A stretch of DNA of 64,000 nt from contig NZ_PYJN01000013.1 in NCBI RefSeq assembly GCF_003025035.1, positions 248,001-312,000 on the forward strand. The letters run 5' to 3'. Numbering within the stretch: position 1 is the first letter of the stretch; each line of letters starts with the position of its first letter. Below are positions 1 through 11,785 of the stretch, piece by piece. The notes under the pieces were generated by a model. The model was not told the DNA's origin, did no database searches, and saw only the letters and a program-made list of their open reading frames with translations. A program made the position numbers and the translations under genes. The DNA comes from Rhizobium sp. SEMIA4064 (GTDB lineage: Bacteria > Pseudomonadota > Alphaproteobacteria > Rhizobiales > Rhizobiaceae).

Positions 1-2599
<2,599 letters not shown>

Positions 2600-2630
2600 A
2601 GCTCGTCGCGATCTTTCAGATTCGCTCCCA

Positions 2631-2697
2631 CGCTTTAGCTCCTTGTTTTTGCATATCGTTTTCGCAAAACCGCCGCACACTTTTGCGCGACATGCAT
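2631..2697 (-). repeat. short intergenic repeat, copy A (rhizobial type)
   Basis: Read on the minus strand this segment shares an ordered set of blocks with 35591-35675: AAAAGTG, GCGGTTTTnCG, ATGC, a run of A with ACAA, and a final A(A/G)AGCG. The two copies sit in otherwise empty gaps between genes, as known rhizobial intergenic mosaic or palindromic repeats do. The pairing of the copies was seen by eye; the family name is not certain. Confidence 0.5.
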
Positions 2698-3962
2698 TAG
2701 CCGTTTTTCCCAAGGGCGCCGCGGTTGGTGATGGTGATGAAATCAGTGCCGTCGCCGGTTTCCGGGCCGATGCCGGTGTCGGAAATTGTCAGCGAGGAAC
2801 CTGCGGTCAGCAGGTCCTGGATCTTGCGCCTGGCGTCATCGGGTATGGTGATGCGGTCGAGCGCACGGTCGGCGGCGTCGAGTGATTCGGCTTGTTCCTC
2901 GCTGGTGATGCCGAACCGCTTTTTCGCATCCCTGGAAAGATCGTCCTCCAGCGTCACGCCGAACCAGTCCGCCTTGCCGTTCACTTTGTCGATCGTATGG
3001 GCGGTAAAGAAATGCGTGCCGAGGGCTTCCTGCGGCTCGGCGATGATGGCTGGCGCTTCAAATAGCGGTTTGAAATTCTGCCGAACCATGATTTCGCCGT
3101 TCGCCGGCTCGCCCTTGCCAGCGAGGATATAGACAGCCTTCATCAGCGCCGGGCTGACGAGGCCACCCGATGTCGTGATGTTATGGGCCTTCTTGAAATC
3201 CTCGATCGCCTGCACCGTCGCAGGTCCGAGCATGCCGTCCGGCGTGCCTGTCGCAAAGCCCATGCTGTTCAAGATGCCCTGTAGGTCGCGGACATTTTCC
3301 CGCAGGCCCCGACGGGTGATGAGGATGCCGAGCGGAGCCTGATCGGCTGATGGTGCTTGTATGGCCTTTGGCATGGGCAGGGAGGCGACATCGTTTGTGG
3401 CGACCTGCACCGATTGCGCCTGCGGCAGGAAGGCCGCCGTCGACGGGCGCAGTTCGATATCGGAGAACAGAGCAGCGGCGGGCGCGACTTCAGGCTGGAA
3501 CAGCATGGCATGTTCGAAAGGTTGTGGCACCAGCGGCTGGTCGGCGATGACAACATGCACGCCGCGTTCCGTCATCTGATAGAGCATCTTGGCAAAGGCC
3601 TTGGGCATCCGCACGCAGCCATGCGAGGCGGGATAGTTCGGCACCGAATTGGATTCGTGCAGGGCGATGCCGGACCAGGTCAGCCGCTGCATGAAGGGCA
3701 TCGGCGACGCCGAATAGAGGTTGGACTCGTGATAGACCTCTTTTTCCAGAATGGAAAAGATGCCGCTCGGCGTCGTATGGCCGCGCTTGCCTGTCGAAAC
3801 CTTCGATGTCGCCACCACCTTGTCGCCGTCATAGACGGCAAGCGATTGCCGGTCCTTCGATACGACGATCTGCAATGTGCGGGCATCTTCCTGGCCGAAG
3901 GCAGGATGAACGAGAGCTGTGGCCGACAGCAGGCCAAGCCCGAAAAGGAAACGCGGCTTCAT
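2697..3962 (-). CDS. secreted L,D-transpeptidase (YkuD) with peptidoglycan-binding domain
   Basis: Periplasmic enzyme predicted to make 3-3 peptidoglycan cross-links or attach proteins to the wall. From ATG 3962 (421 aa) there is a signal peptide ending near Ala-Phe-Gly at residue 23, then a YkuD domain at about 30-145 with the catalytic SHGCVR motif (Cys116) and an upstream conserved His. A helical peptidoglycan-binding repeat follows at about 205-275. An in-frame GTG two codons upstream (3968) is an alternative start; neither has a strong Shine-Dalgarno. Rhizobiales grow at the pole and rely heavily on L,D-transpeptidases, so a wall-growth role is a fair inference. The gene stands alone. 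Confidence 0.9.
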   Translation of the reverse strand: MKPRFLFGLGLLSATALVHPAFGQEDARTLQIVVSKDRQSLAVYDGDKVVATSKVSTGKRGHTTPSGIFSILEKEVYHESNLYSASPMPFMQRLTWSGIALHESNSVPNYPASHGCVRMPKAFAKMLYQMTERGVHVVIADQPLVPQPFEHAMLFQPEVAPAAALFSDIELRPSTAAFLPQAQSVQVATNDVASLPMPKAIQAPSADQAPLGILITRRGLRENVRDLQGILNSMGFATGTPDGMLGPATVQAIEDFKKAHNITTSGGLVSPALMKAVYILAGKGEPANGEIMVRQNFKPLFEAPAIIAEPQEALGTHFFTAHTIDKVNGKADWFGVTLEDDLSRDAKKRFGITSEEQAESLDAADRALDRITIPDDARRKIQDLLTAGSSLTISDTGIGPETGDGTDFITITNRGALGKNG

Positions 3963-4161
3963 ATACACATACCAAAACGCAATACTCGTATGGCCGGACG
4001 TTAGACTTCGAAGTTTAAGGAAGACTTGAAGACGAGCCGTCCACTTGAATTGCTCTTTTGCAGCTTCATCAGCAAAGGCCTGTCCGATAGGCGCAATTGC
4101 GACAGGAAGTATTTTATGTAAATCTTAAATTGTAGGATGCGGAGCCGGGCGGGCGTTCGAC

Positions 4162-5922
4162 ATGCATGTGGACGTGATCGAAAAGCTGGAAGATCTGCGG
4201 GGGCTGAAAGACAACTGGGATCGGATCTATGAGATCGACCCGGAAGCACATTGTTTTCTATCCTGGACCTGGATATCGAGCTGGTTTGCCTCTCGTTCCC
4301 TGGCCTGGCTCGTGCTGGCGGCAAGGGAAGATGAGGGCGGTGCCTATGTGGCCTTCCTTCCAATTCAGCTCGGTACGGGGCTCGATAGGGGCAACGGCTT
4401 CTACAATACCATCGTCCTGGGTGGCTCCTATTTCGCCCCTTATACGGGTATTCTCTGCGATCCGGCCCATGCCGGTGGTGCGGTCTCAGCCTTTGCCGAT
4501 CACATTCGCACCCTTCATTGGTGCAGTCTGCATCTCGACGATATCGATCGATCGTCCACGCGCATCGAGTCCTTCCTCGACCGCTTTCCACCAGAGGACT
4601 TTGTCGGCGACAGGGTCAAGCGCCCGATACAGATATCGGATGCGGCCGAGAGGATCGATCCGGAGATCCACGTCCATGTGACGCTGCCTGCGGATTTCGA
4701 TTCGTTCCTGCACGAGAAACTGCATTGGCGGGCGCGGCGCAATATCCGCCACTGCCTGCGAACGCTCGAGGACTCGGCGGCACTGCGGATGACGCATGCC
4801 GACACATCAACCATCGAAGAGAATCTTGCGACGCTGCTGAGCCTCTGGTCGAAGCAATGGGGATGTCGCAATCACGGCTATATGCGTTACATCCTTGACA
4901 ATTCGCGGTCGGTTCTGCCGGATTGCTTTCGCAGCGGTGATCTTTTTCTGCCGGTTCTATGGCAGGACGGGGTAGCGATTGCCGCTTCCGCCGTTCTTCT
5001 CGATCGTCCCAGGAAGAGCCTGATCTGTTTCCTCAGCGCCCGTGATGTCTCGATCCGAGATCTGTCCCCGGGCTTGATGCTGCATGCCTATACGATCCGC
5101 TGGGCGATAGAGAACGGCTTTCGGATCTACGATCTCGGTGCCGGCGATTATCCGCACAAGTATATTTTCGGCTCCGTCAGCCGGCGCATCGAGCGCTACC
5201 GGATCAACACACGGACAGGGCGGAACCTTGGCGAGCGGCTCGACGAGCATTGCCTCCCCTTTGTGTTCGCCCGCATCAAGAACCTGTATTCCGCCGGTGA
5301 TCTGAGCGATGCCGAAATCGGCTGCCGGCAGGTTCTTGCCATCGAGCCGGCACAAAGTGAGGCCCTGTCGCTCTACCGCGAAGTCGTGGCGTCGCGGACG
5401 CTCTGGCAGGCGATCTCGTCCGATGCTGCTGAGGATATCAGCTCGGACGACCAAGGAGTGATCGACCGCGCCGAGGCGGAGAAGCAATGTCGCGCTACCA
5501 TCGCCGAAAACCCGGGAGATTTCGATGCTGTGCATCGGCTGAGTATACTTCTTTTGCTGCGCGGCGAGGCCAGGGAGGCGGAAGCCGAGATCGGACGGGC
5601 ACTGGAGCTGCGTCCCGACTCCGCTGCAGCCCATTGCACATATGGCAATATCCTCGCCGCGGTCAGGGATTTCGAAGGCGCCGTCGTCCGCTACGAACGC
5701 GCCATCGCCTTGGAGCCAGCCCATGCGATTGCCTATAATAACAAGGGCAATGCGTTGCGCCGTTTGGGGCGCACGGAGGAAGCGCTGGCGAGCTATGAAA
5801 AGGCGATTGCGATCAGGCCGAACTACGAGCAAGCAATAGCCAATCGCACGGCACTTTTCGACGAAGAGACGGACATGCTGCCGGCCATAATTCAGCTCTC
5901 GCGCTTGCCGCCGAATGTGTAG
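4162..5922 (+). CDS. BioF2/CelD-type acyltransferase fused to TPR repeats
   Basis: 586 residues. The first ~370 look like the GNAT-fold acetyltransferase family once called CelD/BioF2-like (PF13480): W-rich N-terminal part, a basic stretch ending WRARRNIR, and the late [21 protein letters not shown] segment with a conserved glycine-Asp-Tyr. Residues ~430-570 are tetratricopeptide repeats with the usual A-x-x-x-Y-x-x-A-hydrophobic pattern and ending in NYEQAIANR. In known family members the acyltransferase acts in exopolysaccharide or cell-surface modification; the TPR tail suggests a protein partner. Substrate cannot be told. The 3' end overlaps the convergent dinB by 31 bp. The start has no strong ribosome site. 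Confidence 0.75.
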   Translation: MHVDVIEKLEDLRGLKDNWDRIYEIDPEAHCFLSWTWISSWFASRSLAWLVLAAREDEGGAYVAFLPIQLGTGLDRGNGFYNTIVLGGSYFAPYTGILCDPAHAGGAVSAFADHIRTLHWCSLHLDDIDRSSTRIESFLDRFPPEDFVGDRVKRPIQISDAAERIDPEIHVHVTLPADFDSFLHEKLHWRARRNIRHCLRTLEDSAALRMTHADTSTIEENLATLLSLWSKQWGCRNHGYMRYILDNSRSVLPDCFRSGDLFLPVLWQDGVAIAASAVLLDRPRKSLICFLSARDVSIRDLSPGLMLHAYTIRWAIENGFRIYDLGAGDYPHKYIFGSVSRRIERYRINTRTGRNLGERLDEHCLPFVFARIKNLYSAGDLSDAEIGCRQVLAIEPAQSEALSLYREVVASRTLWQAISSDAAEDISSDDQGVIDRAEAEKQCRATIAENPGDFDAVHRLSILLLLRGEAREAEAEIGRALELRPDSAAAHCTYGNILAAVRDFEGAVVRYERAIALEPAHAIAYNNKGNALRRLGRTEEALASYEKAIAIRPNYEQAIANRTALFDEETDMLPAIIQLSRLPPNV

Positions 5923-7181
5923 CCGGTTTCGACCGTCTTGTTGCCGAATTTTTCCCTGAGCTTGTCCATCGCCGCTTCCGCTGCGGCGCGACGGGTCGCC
6001 TGTTCGTCGATCAGATCCGGCGGGTCGGCGCGGGCGGCGTCGCAGAGATCGGTAACGCCGATGCCGATCAGGCGGAATTTCGTACCGTCAGTCTCGTGTT
6101 CGAGCAATCGCAGGCCGGTCCGGAAAATGCGGTCGGCAAGCTGAGTCGGGTCTTCCAGACGACGGTTGCGAGTGCGGCTTTTGAAATCGGCCGATTTCAG
6201 CTTCAACACGACGGTCTGCCCGGCAATGCCGCTGCGCTTCAAGCGGCGCGACACTTTCTCCGAGAGATCGCGCAGGATCGGCACTAGATCGTCATGGCGG
6301 GAAATATCGTCGAAGAAGGTCGTCTCCGACGATACGCTCTTTGCCGCTTCGTTCGGATGCACCGTGCGATCGTCGATGCCGCGCGACAGGCGAAAGAGCC
6401 GCTGGCCGATGACGCCGTAGCGGCGCATCAGGTCGCCTTCTTCCATGGTCTGCAATTGGCCGATGGTGCGGATGCCGTCGCTTTCCAATGTCGCGGCAAA
6501 GGCCTTGCCGACGCCCCAGATGGTGGTCACCGGACGCGGCTCCAGAAACGACAGCGCCTCCTGCCGTCCGATGACGGAAAAGCCGCGCGGTTTCTGCAGG
6601 TCGGAAGCGACCTTGGCCAGGAATTTGCAATAGGAAAGGCCGACCGAAATGGTGATGCCGATTTCGCTTTCGATGCGCTTGGCGAATTTCGCCAGGATGC
6701 GGGCCGGCGGATCATGGTGCAGGCGCTGCGTGCCTTCGAGCTCCAGAAAGGCTTCGTCGATCGAAAGCGGCTGCACCAGCGGCGTCAGCTCCTGCATGAG
6801 CGCGCGCACTTCGCGGCCGACGCGGACATATTTCTCCATATTCGGGCGGATGACGATTGCTTGCGGGCAAGCCTCCAGCGCCTTGAACATCGGCATGGCC
6901 GACCGGACCCCATGAATGCGGGCGATATAGCAGGCTGTGGAGACGACGCCGCGCTTGCCGCCGCCCACGATGACCGGCTTGTCGGCCAGCTCCGGATTGT
7001 CGCGCTTTTCGATCGAGGCATAGAAGGCGTCGCAATCGATATGGGCCAACGTCAGGCCATAGAGTTCGCGATGATAGACGAGGCGTGGACTGCCGCAGGC
7101 CCGGCAACGCGTGCGCTCAGCCGATTGCTCGCTCAGGCAATCGCGGCAGAAACCGGAAACTTTGTCGGGCGCGCTGGTCAT
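5892..7181 (-). CDS. dinB: DNA polymerase IV (Y family)
   Basis: Translesion polymerase of 429 aa. The core shows [12 protein letters not shown] (metal Asp and steric-gate region) and SIDEAFLEL (second metal Asp/Glu), then helix-hairpin-helix and little-finger regions. ATG 7181 is chosen because it gives the N-terminal extension [16 protein letters not shown] seen before the core; codons further upstream look non-coding. The extension has four cysteines (12, 15, 26, 29) in CxxC-x10-CxxC spacing, a likely zinc knuckle absent from E. coli DinB. The extra domain may mediate DNA or protein contacts; that is inference. Divergent from the GNAT at 7261. Confidence 0.93.
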   Translation of the reverse strand: MTSAPDKVSGFCRDCLSEQSAERTRCRACGSPRLVYHRELYGLTLAHIDCDAFYASIEKRDNPELADKPVIVGGGKRGVVSTACYIARIHGVRSAMPMFKALEACPQAIVIRPNMEKYVRVGREVRALMQELTPLVQPLSIDEAFLELEGTQRLHHDPPARILAKFAKRIESEIGITISVGLSYCKFLAKVASDLQKPRGFSVIGRQEALSFLEPRPVTTIWGVGKAFAATLESDGIRTIGQLQTMEEGDLMRRYGVIGQRLFRLSRGIDDRTVHPNEAAKSVSSETTFFDDISRHDDLVPILRDLSEKVSRRLKRSGIAGQTVVLKLKSADFKSRTRNRRLEDPTQLADRIFRTGLRLLEHETDGTKFRLIGIGVTDLCDAARADPPDLIDEQATRRAAAEAAMDKLREKFGNKTVETGYTFGGKRES

Positions 7182-7260
7182 GAAAATAGAACAAAAATTG
7201 AACATCGCCACCTTATGTTTTAAGCTCGTGAGTCTCAAGACGGAAAAGAGCGGGGAGGAG

Positions 7261-7842
7261 ATGTTGGAGGAGTTGAAAGCGGTGCCTTTGACGGCGGAAC
7301 GCTGGGGCGATTTCGAAACGCTCTTCGGGCCAAGCGGTGCCTGTTATGGCTGCTGGTGCACCCATTTCCGCGTCCCGACATCCGACCGCAAAACGATGGA
7401 TGGCGGAGCGAAGAAAGAATTCATGCAAGCCCGCGTCGCCGCTGGCCCGCCGCCCGGCCTTCTCGGCTATATCGGTGCGCGCCCGGTTGCCTGGACGCAG
7501 GTAGGACCGCGATCGGAACTGCCGCAATGGAATTCGCCGAAAACCGTATCGCGGCCGCTCGATCCGGACGATGCCGAAGACAGCTCGGTCTGGGCCGTTA
7601 GTTGCTTCTTCATGAATTCGCGCGACCGCGGCAAGGGGTATAGCCATCGGATGCTGTCGGAGGCGGTGAATTTCGCCAAGGCTTCCGGTGCACGCATTCT
7701 CGAGGGTTGTCCGATTGAACGGACGAAACAATCGAAATCCGTCGGCCTCTATGTCGGCTCGCTCAACATATTCGAGGCGGCAGGATTTTCCGAGGTCGCC
7801 AAACGAAAGGACGGGCGCCCTTTGATGCGCCTTGTTCTCTGA
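7261..7842 (+). CDS. GNAT family N-acetyltransferase
   Basis: About 193 aa from ATG 7261, which is preceded closely by GGGGAGGAG; a TTG at 7264 would give better spacing. The frame is open upstream to 7111, but that would run through the dinB start. The acetyl-CoA loop is [12 protein letters not shown], followed by a conserved helix and an Asn-Phe-Ala region; a Cys-rich CYGCWCTHF sits near the N-terminus, a feature of a small GNAT subfamily seen widely in soil bacteria. The acceptor substrate is unknown. It is divergent from dinB and convergent with the HAD-like gene. Confidence 0.8.
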   Translation: MLEELKAVPLTAERWGDFETLFGPSGACYGCWCTHFRVPTSDRKTMDGGAKKEFMQARVAAGPPPGLLGYIGARPVAWTQVGPRSELPQWNSPKTVSRPLDPDDAEDSSVWAVSCFFMNSRDRGKGYSHRMLSEAVNFAKASGARILEGCPIERTKQSKSVGLYVGSLNIFEAAGFSEVAKRKDGRPLMRLVL

Positions 7843-7859
7843 TGCCGGGGCGGGCGAGC

Positions 7860-8507
7860 TTAGCGGGCAATATGGGCGCGGATCAATGGCGCCACCTCTG
7901 CCCAATCGTTCGCCTGGGGAATATCGGCCGCCACAGCCGGCGCCATGCTATGGACGATCGAATCCGGCCTCAGGTTGATCAGAAGGCAGCTTGCGACATG
8001 CTCGCGGACCGAATGCAGATTGTGCGCCATATCGTCGACGAAGGCGACGGGCAGGGTGCGCTTGCCATGCAATGCCTGCACAATCGGCCCCTTCGGCTGC
8101 AGCGAGGCGAGCAGCGGATAGGCAAGGCCCAGCCTGTCGAGAAGACGGCGGCGCTGCGCCCAGAACTGCGGCGGCATGGCGGTGAGAAAGACGATGTCGG
8201 CATCCCTGGAGAAGCCGTCGAGGGTATCGATGACGCGATCCAAGGGCGTCTGCCACTGCTCCTGCGCTTCGAAAAAGGCGTCGATCAGGCGATGGACCTC
8301 TTTTTCCTCCAGCGCCGCGCCACCCCTCTTCGAAATGATATTGCCGGTCAGCCGGAAGGACCGCGGCAGGAATTCATGGCCTTCACCGTCAAGAAAGATC
8401 AGGAAAGGCGCAAAGAAATGCAGCACGACATCATCGACATCGCAGACGATCAGCGGCCGGTCTCCAAGGCGGACATGCGATGTATCAAATTCGATCGGGG
8501 CATCCAT
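7860..8507 (-). CDS. HAD-like hydrolase
   Basis: 215 aa from ATG 8507 (an in-frame TTG lies at 8513). The N-terminal LIVCDVDDVVLHFF is a HAD motif I with the nucleophile-type DxDD, and VFLTAMPP and FVDDMAHN match motifs II (Thr) and IV (Asp-Asp), so it is probably a phosphatase or phosphotransferase. The substrate is unknown. The start lies two bases after the stop of the DUF3572 gene, so the two are very likely co-transcribed and perhaps translationally coupled. Confidence 0.75.
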   Translation of the reverse strand: MDAPIEFDTSHVRLGDRPLIVCDVDDVVLHFFAPFLIFLDGEGHEFLPRSFRLTGNIISKRGGAALEEKEVHRLIDAFFEAQEQWQTPLDRVIDTLDGFSRDADIVFLTAMPPQFWAQRRRLLDRLGLAYPLLASLQPKGPIVQALHGKRTLPVAFVDDMAHNLHSVREHVASCLLINLRPDSIVHSMAPAVAADIPQANDWAEVAPLIRAHIAR

Positions 8508-8509
8508 CG

Positions 8510-8818
8510 TCAATATTCCCCCGAGGAAAGGCCGGGCGGCGAGAAATGTGCCGAGGCGGCAGCAACCGTTTCCGGCGCGATGCCGCTTGCCTGGCAGAAT
8601 GCGAGCAATGTCGGCTCGTGGTTCATCAGAAAATCCAGCATGCCTGCCAGGAAAGCGGGTTCGTTGATGGCGTTGCGCACCTGTGCCGGTTCGACACCGG
8701 TCAGCGCCAGGAAGCGGCCGAACATATCAGGCTCATTGGCCAGCCAGCCAAGTACGGCGATCGCGGTTTCCTGCGGATCGGCGGCCGCCACCTTCGAGTT
8801 CTTGAAGTTACTTTGCAT
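8510..8818 (-). CDS. DUF3572 family protein
   Basis: 102 aa, soluble and mostly helical, recognised as the alphaproteobacterial DUF3572 family by its AVLGWLANEPDMFGRFLALTG region and its place beside divK. Function unknown. It opens a two-gene minus-strand unit with the HAD-like gene and is divergent from divK, so the 130-base gap at 8819-8949 should hold both promoters. I saw no clear paired CtrA box there. Confidence 0.75.
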   Translation of the reverse strand: MQSNFKNSKVAAADPQETAIAVLGWLANEPDMFGRFLALTGVEPAQVRNAINEPAFLAGMLDFLMNHEPTLLAFCQASGIAPETVAAASAHFSPPGLSSGEY

Positions 8819-8949
8819 TTTGAGGGGTAAGTTACCTATTTTTCAACCAAATGCCGCTAGCGTCGGATTCAAGTATTTCTGGAATCGATTTCTCGCGACG
8901 TTATATTTTCATAGAATGGATGCAATACCGGATGCAGGGACAGCTCTCC

Positions 8950-9321
8950 ATGCCTAAGCAGGTGATGATTGTAGAAGACAACGAGCTCAATATGAAGCTC
9001 TTTCGCGATCTTATCGAGGCGTCCGGCTACACCACGATCCAGACCCGGAACGGCATGGAAGCGCTTGATCTCGCTCGCAAACATCGCCCGGACCTGATCC
9101 TCATGGACATCCAGCTTCCGGAAGTTTCGGGGCTCGAGGTGACGAAGTGGCTGAAGGAGGATGACGATCTGCACGTCATTCCGGTGATCGCGGTCACCGC
9201 CTTCGCGATGAAGGGCGACGAGGAACGAATCCGTCAAGGCGGCTGCGAAGCCTATGTCTCCAAGCCGATCTCGGTCCCGAAATTCATCGAGACCATCAAG
9301 ACTTATCTGGGCGACGCCTGA
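8950..9321 (+). CDS. divK: single-domain response regulator DivK
   Basis: 123 aa, the exact length expected for DivK. A single receiver domain with acidic pocket ED at residues 9-10, phospho-acceptor Asp53 in LILMDIQLP, conserved Thr in AVTAF and Lys in YVSKPIS. In Caulobacter and rhizobia DivK carries signal from PleC/DivJ to the CckA-CtrA cell-cycle pathway. ATG 8950 is chosen because the receiver fold begins at once; an upstream in-frame stretch is not coding-like. It is followed 16 bp later by pleD, the standard divK-pleD pair. Confidence 0.97.
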   Translation: MPKQVMIVEDNELNMKLFRDLIEASGYTTIQTRNGMEALDLARKHRPDLILMDIQLPEVSGLEVTKWLKEDDDLHVIPVIAVTAFAMKGDEERIRQGGCEAYVSKPISVPKFIETIKTYLGDA

Positions 9322-9337
9322 GCGCGGGGAAAGACTA

Positions 9338-10711
9338 ATGACCGCGCGTATCCTGGTGGTTGACGACGTACCCGCAAACGTAAAGTTGCTCGAAGCACGG
9401 CTGCTGGCCGAATATTTCGACGTGCTGACGGCGGAGGACGGCTTGAGAGCGCTCGCCATCTGCGAAAGCACCCAGGTCGACCTCGTCCTGCTCGACATCA
9501 TGATGCCCGGCATGGACGGTTTCGAAGTCTGCGAGCGGCTGAAGTCCGATCCGCGTACTTCGCATATTCCCGTGGTCATGGTCACCGCGTTGGATCAGCC
9601 GGCCGATCGCGTGCGCGGCCTGAAGGCCGGCGCCGACGATTTCCTGACCAAGCCGGTCAACGACTTGCAGCTCATTTCGCGGGTCAAAAGCCTGCTGCGC
9701 CTGAAGACGCTCAGCGATGAGCTGCGCATGCGCAACGAGACGGCGCGCAACTTCGGCATCGACGATCTCCTGCGCTTCGGTGAAGGCCGCGCCGACGAGA
9801 GCGGCCATGTGTTGCTGGTCGATGGCCGCGCCAATTCGCAGGAGCGCATCATCCGCGCCCTGAAGCCGATCGCCGAGGTGACGGTGACGTCCGATCCGCA
9901 GGCGGCCCTGTTCGAGGCTGCCGAAAAGCCGTTCGAGCTTGTCGTCGTCAATTCGAATTTCGATGACTACGACCCGCTCAGGCTTTGCTCGCAGCTCCGC
10001 TCACTGGAGCGCACTCGGTTCCTGCCGGTGCTGCTGGTGACGGAGCAGGGGGCTGACGAAATGATCGTCCGGGCGCTCGATCTCGGCATCAACGACTATA
10101 TTATCCGCCCGCTCGATCCGAACGAGCTGGTTGCCCGCTGCCTGACGCAGATCCGTCGCAAGCGCTACAACGATCGTCTGCGTGCCAGCGTGCAGCACAC
10201 GATCGAGCTTGCCGTGACCGATGCACTCACCGGGCTCAACAACAGGCGCTATCTCGACAATCATCTGAAGATCCTCTTCAACCGTTCGCTGACGCGCGGA
10301 CGGCCGCTTTCGGTCCTGATTACCGATATCGACCGCTTCAAGCAGGTGAACGACACCTATGGCCATGACGCCGGCGATGAGGTGCTGAAGGAGTTTGCCG
10401 CCCGTATTCGCTCCACCGTGCGCGGCGCCGATCTGGCCTGCCGCTATGGCGGCGAGGAATTCGTCGTGGTCATGCCAGATACGCCGCCTGATGTTTCGGC
10501 CGCCGTTGCCGAGCGCCTGCGCGCTGCCGTCGAGACCATGCCCTTCACGCTGCGCGAGGCAGGGATTGCGCTGAATGTCACCGCCTCGTTCGGCATTTCG
10601 TCGCGTTTGGAGACAGTCGAAACACCCGAGCAGTTGATGAAGCAGGCCGATCGCGCCCTTTACGAAGCTAAACACGGTGGCCGCAACCGGGTTGTCGCGG
10701 CGGCGGCTTGA
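9338..10711 (+). CDS. pleD: diguanylate cyclase response regulator PleD
   Basis: 457 aa with REC-REC-GGDEF layout. REC1 has Asp53 in LVLLDIMMPG; REC2 (about 155-275) has lost the acidic pocket and is an adaptor. The GGDEF domain keeps the active-site GGEEF and, five residues before it, the RGAD inhibition site for product feedback. It makes cyclic di-GMP and in Caulobacter drives the swarmer-to-stalked change; in rhizobia it affects attachment and motility. ATG 9338 follows the divK stop closely. A hairpin terminator follows at 10731. Confidence 0.97.
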   Translation: MTARILVVDDVPANVKLLEARLLAEYFDVLTAEDGLRALAICESTQVDLVLLDIMMPGMDGFEVCERLKSDPRTSHIPVVMVTALDQPADRVRGLKAGADDFLTKPVNDLQLISRVKSLLRLKTLSDELRMRNETARNFGIDDLLRFGEGRADESGHVLLVDGRANSQERIIRALKPIAEVTVTSDPQAALFEAAEKPFELVVVNSNFDDYDPLRLCSQLRSLERTRFLPVLLVTEQGADEMIVRALDLGINDYIIRPLDPNELVARCLTQIRRKRYNDRLRASVQHTIELAVTDALTGLNNRRYLDNHLKILFNRSLTRGRPLSVLITDIDRFKQVNDTYGHDAGDEVLKEFAARIRSTVRGADLACRYGGEEFVVVMPDTPPDVSAAVAERLRAAVETMPFTLREAGIALNVTASFGISSRLETVETPEQLMKQADRALYEAKHGGRNRVVAAAA

Positions 10712-10730
10712 TCAAAATGATGCTGTCGAG

Positions 10731-10754
10731 GCCCATTAATATTCATGGGCTTTT
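10731..10754 (+). terminator. rho-independent terminator after pleD
   Basis: GCCCAT (10731-10736) and ATGGGC (10745-10750) form a 6-bp stem with an 8-base loop, followed by TTTT and a second T run a few bases on. It lies 20 bases after the pleD stop. Confidence 0.65.
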
Positions 10755-10770
10755 GCAAGTTTTGAACAGT

Positions 10771-10788
10771 GATTACAAATTTGTAATC
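10771..10788. promoter_or_regulatory. 18-bp perfect palindrome, candidate operator
   Basis: GATTACAAATTTGTAATC is its own reverse complement over all 18 bases. It sits in an AT-rich gap 60 bases after pleD and not next to any protein start. The symmetry suits a homodimeric regulator. I do not recognise the regulator. Confidence 0.4.
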
Positions 10789-11194
10789 TTTGTTCCCGGA
10801 CCAGGCATGCCGATTTCCACAGGAGAATAGGCTCTATATTTGCCACAGTAAGCTCACAGAAAATACTTGTTATATTTGATAGAAAATCGATGTATAGCGT
10901 GTATTTGTTGTGATAATTTTGCCATGTATAAAGTTGAAATGGCGAAAAACTGTGAGTATTCCATGAATAACATGACTGTCATCATGGTATGAAAAGGCGC
11001 CTAAATATCTGTAGTCAAACTTTGCTATGCATACGATCATTACCTCTTTATTTTTGAGATCTACTCGCTTTCAGATTGTCGTTTTTTCAAGCCAACAAGA
11101 CTGAATGACAGCAGGAATTTTAACCATTCGGGCAGACGAGAACTTTTTATCATTAAGAATTTGTTGATTTTCTTTCGATTTCGCGCAAATTTAG
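10789..11194. other. AT-rich intergenic stretch with no convincing gene
   Basis: By eye this stretch is far richer in A and T than its surroundings and has stop codons in all frames. The only neat frame is a 22-codon one at 10924-10992 with no ribosome site. It separates pleD and its terminator from the candidate small RNA and may hold that RNA's promoter region; a weak TTGATT lies at 11164-11169. Confidence 0.5.
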
Positions 11195-11199
11195 TCTCG

Positions 11200-11377
11200 T
11201 ACAAGGACAGGCCCGCAAGGGCGTGGCAATACCCCATGATGCTCAGGTCCGCCGCATCTCCTGGGTCGTGGGGTCGGTCGGCTGGCAAGCAATTTTAAGC
11301 GGTTCCTCGTGCCGTTTTGCAGGCTAGCCGACCCCCAATTCGAAACGCCGCCTTCCAAAGGAAGTGCGGCGTTTTTC
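11200..11377 (+). ncRNA. candidate structured small RNA with intrinsic terminator
   Basis: Four helices can be drawn in order. GCCC-GCAA-GGGC at 11211-11222 has a GNRA-type loop. ACCCCA (11231) pairs with TGGGGT (11269), enclosing CTCAGG (11242) and CCTGGG (11260). GGTCGGCT (11276) pairs with AGCCGACC (11326). A final CG-rich stem at 11345-11371 is followed by TTTTT. No protein gene on this strand needs that terminator. The 5' end is a guess. It is not tmRNA (no ANDNYA-like tag), nor SRP RNA (no GGAAGGAAGCAGC core). I cannot name the family. Confidence 0.5.
11345..11377 (+). terminator. rho-independent terminator of the candidate small RNA
   Basis: ACGCCGCCTTCC and GGAAGTGCGGCGT pair around AAA with one bulged T, followed by TTTTTCTTTGTT. 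This is one of the strongest hairpin terminators in the window and points along the plus strand, away from pleD. Confidence 0.75.
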
Positions 11378-11465
11378 TTTGTTAATATCAGAAAGTTGAG
11401 TTTTAGCTTTTTCTGTTTTTCCGGCGCCTTGATGAGGTTTTGCACAGAAAAAGAAAGCCGCCAAA

Positions 11466-11496
11466 AGAAAAAGGCGCTAACCTTATGGTTGCGCCC
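11466..11496 (-). terminator. rho-independent terminator of rpmG
   Basis: On the minus strand GGCGCAACC-ATAA-GGTTAGCGCC (11473-11495) forms a long stem with one bulge, followed by a T-rich run. It lies 26 bases past the rpmG stop. The stem also has T residues on the plus side, so it may work in both directions. Confidence 0.75.
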
Positions 11497-11521
11497 TTTT
11501 GTAATCAGAAGTTTAGGAAAC

Positions 11522-11689
11522 TTACTTGATCTTCGTTTCCTTGAATTCGACGTGCTTTTTAGCAATCGGGTCGTACTTCGTCTTCGTCATCTTATCCGTC
11601 ATCGTACGGCTGTTCTTCGTCGTGACGTAGAAGAAACCGGTGTCGGCCGTCGACAGCAGCTTGATCTTGATGGTGGTAGCCTTGGCCAT
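11522..11689 (-). CDS. rpmG: 50S ribosomal protein L33
   Basis: A 55-residue, lysine-rich protein starting [20 protein letters not shown] and ending FKETKIK, which matches L33 in length and sequence pattern. It has no zinc cysteines, so it is the C-minus form of L33. The ATG at 11689 and the TAA at 11522-11524 are read directly. It stands alone on the minus strand and has its own strong terminator. Confidence 0.96.
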   Translation of the reverse strand: MAKATTIKIKLLSTADTGFFYVTTKNSRTMTDKMTKTKYDPIAKKHVEFKETKIK

Positions 11690-11785
11690 GGTCGTCCTGC
11701 CTTTAAGAAAAATGAAAGCCGTGGACGGCCAGTGCGGAGGTCCACGGCAAATTCTGGCGCGAAACTACAAATCGCGCCCGAAAAG

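Noticed and set aside
10924..10992. 22-codon plus-strand frame MYKVEMAK... in the AT-rich gap
   Set aside because: No Shine-Dalgarno and no sign of selection; likely chance.
11061..11288. 75-codon minus-strand frame in the pleD-rpmG gap
   Set aside because: It runs through the hairpins of the candidate RNA and into AT-rich DNA; no ribosome site and no family.
11200..11377. Possible tmRNA or SRP RNA
   Set aside because: No ANDNYA-like tag frame and no GGAAGGAAGCAGC core.
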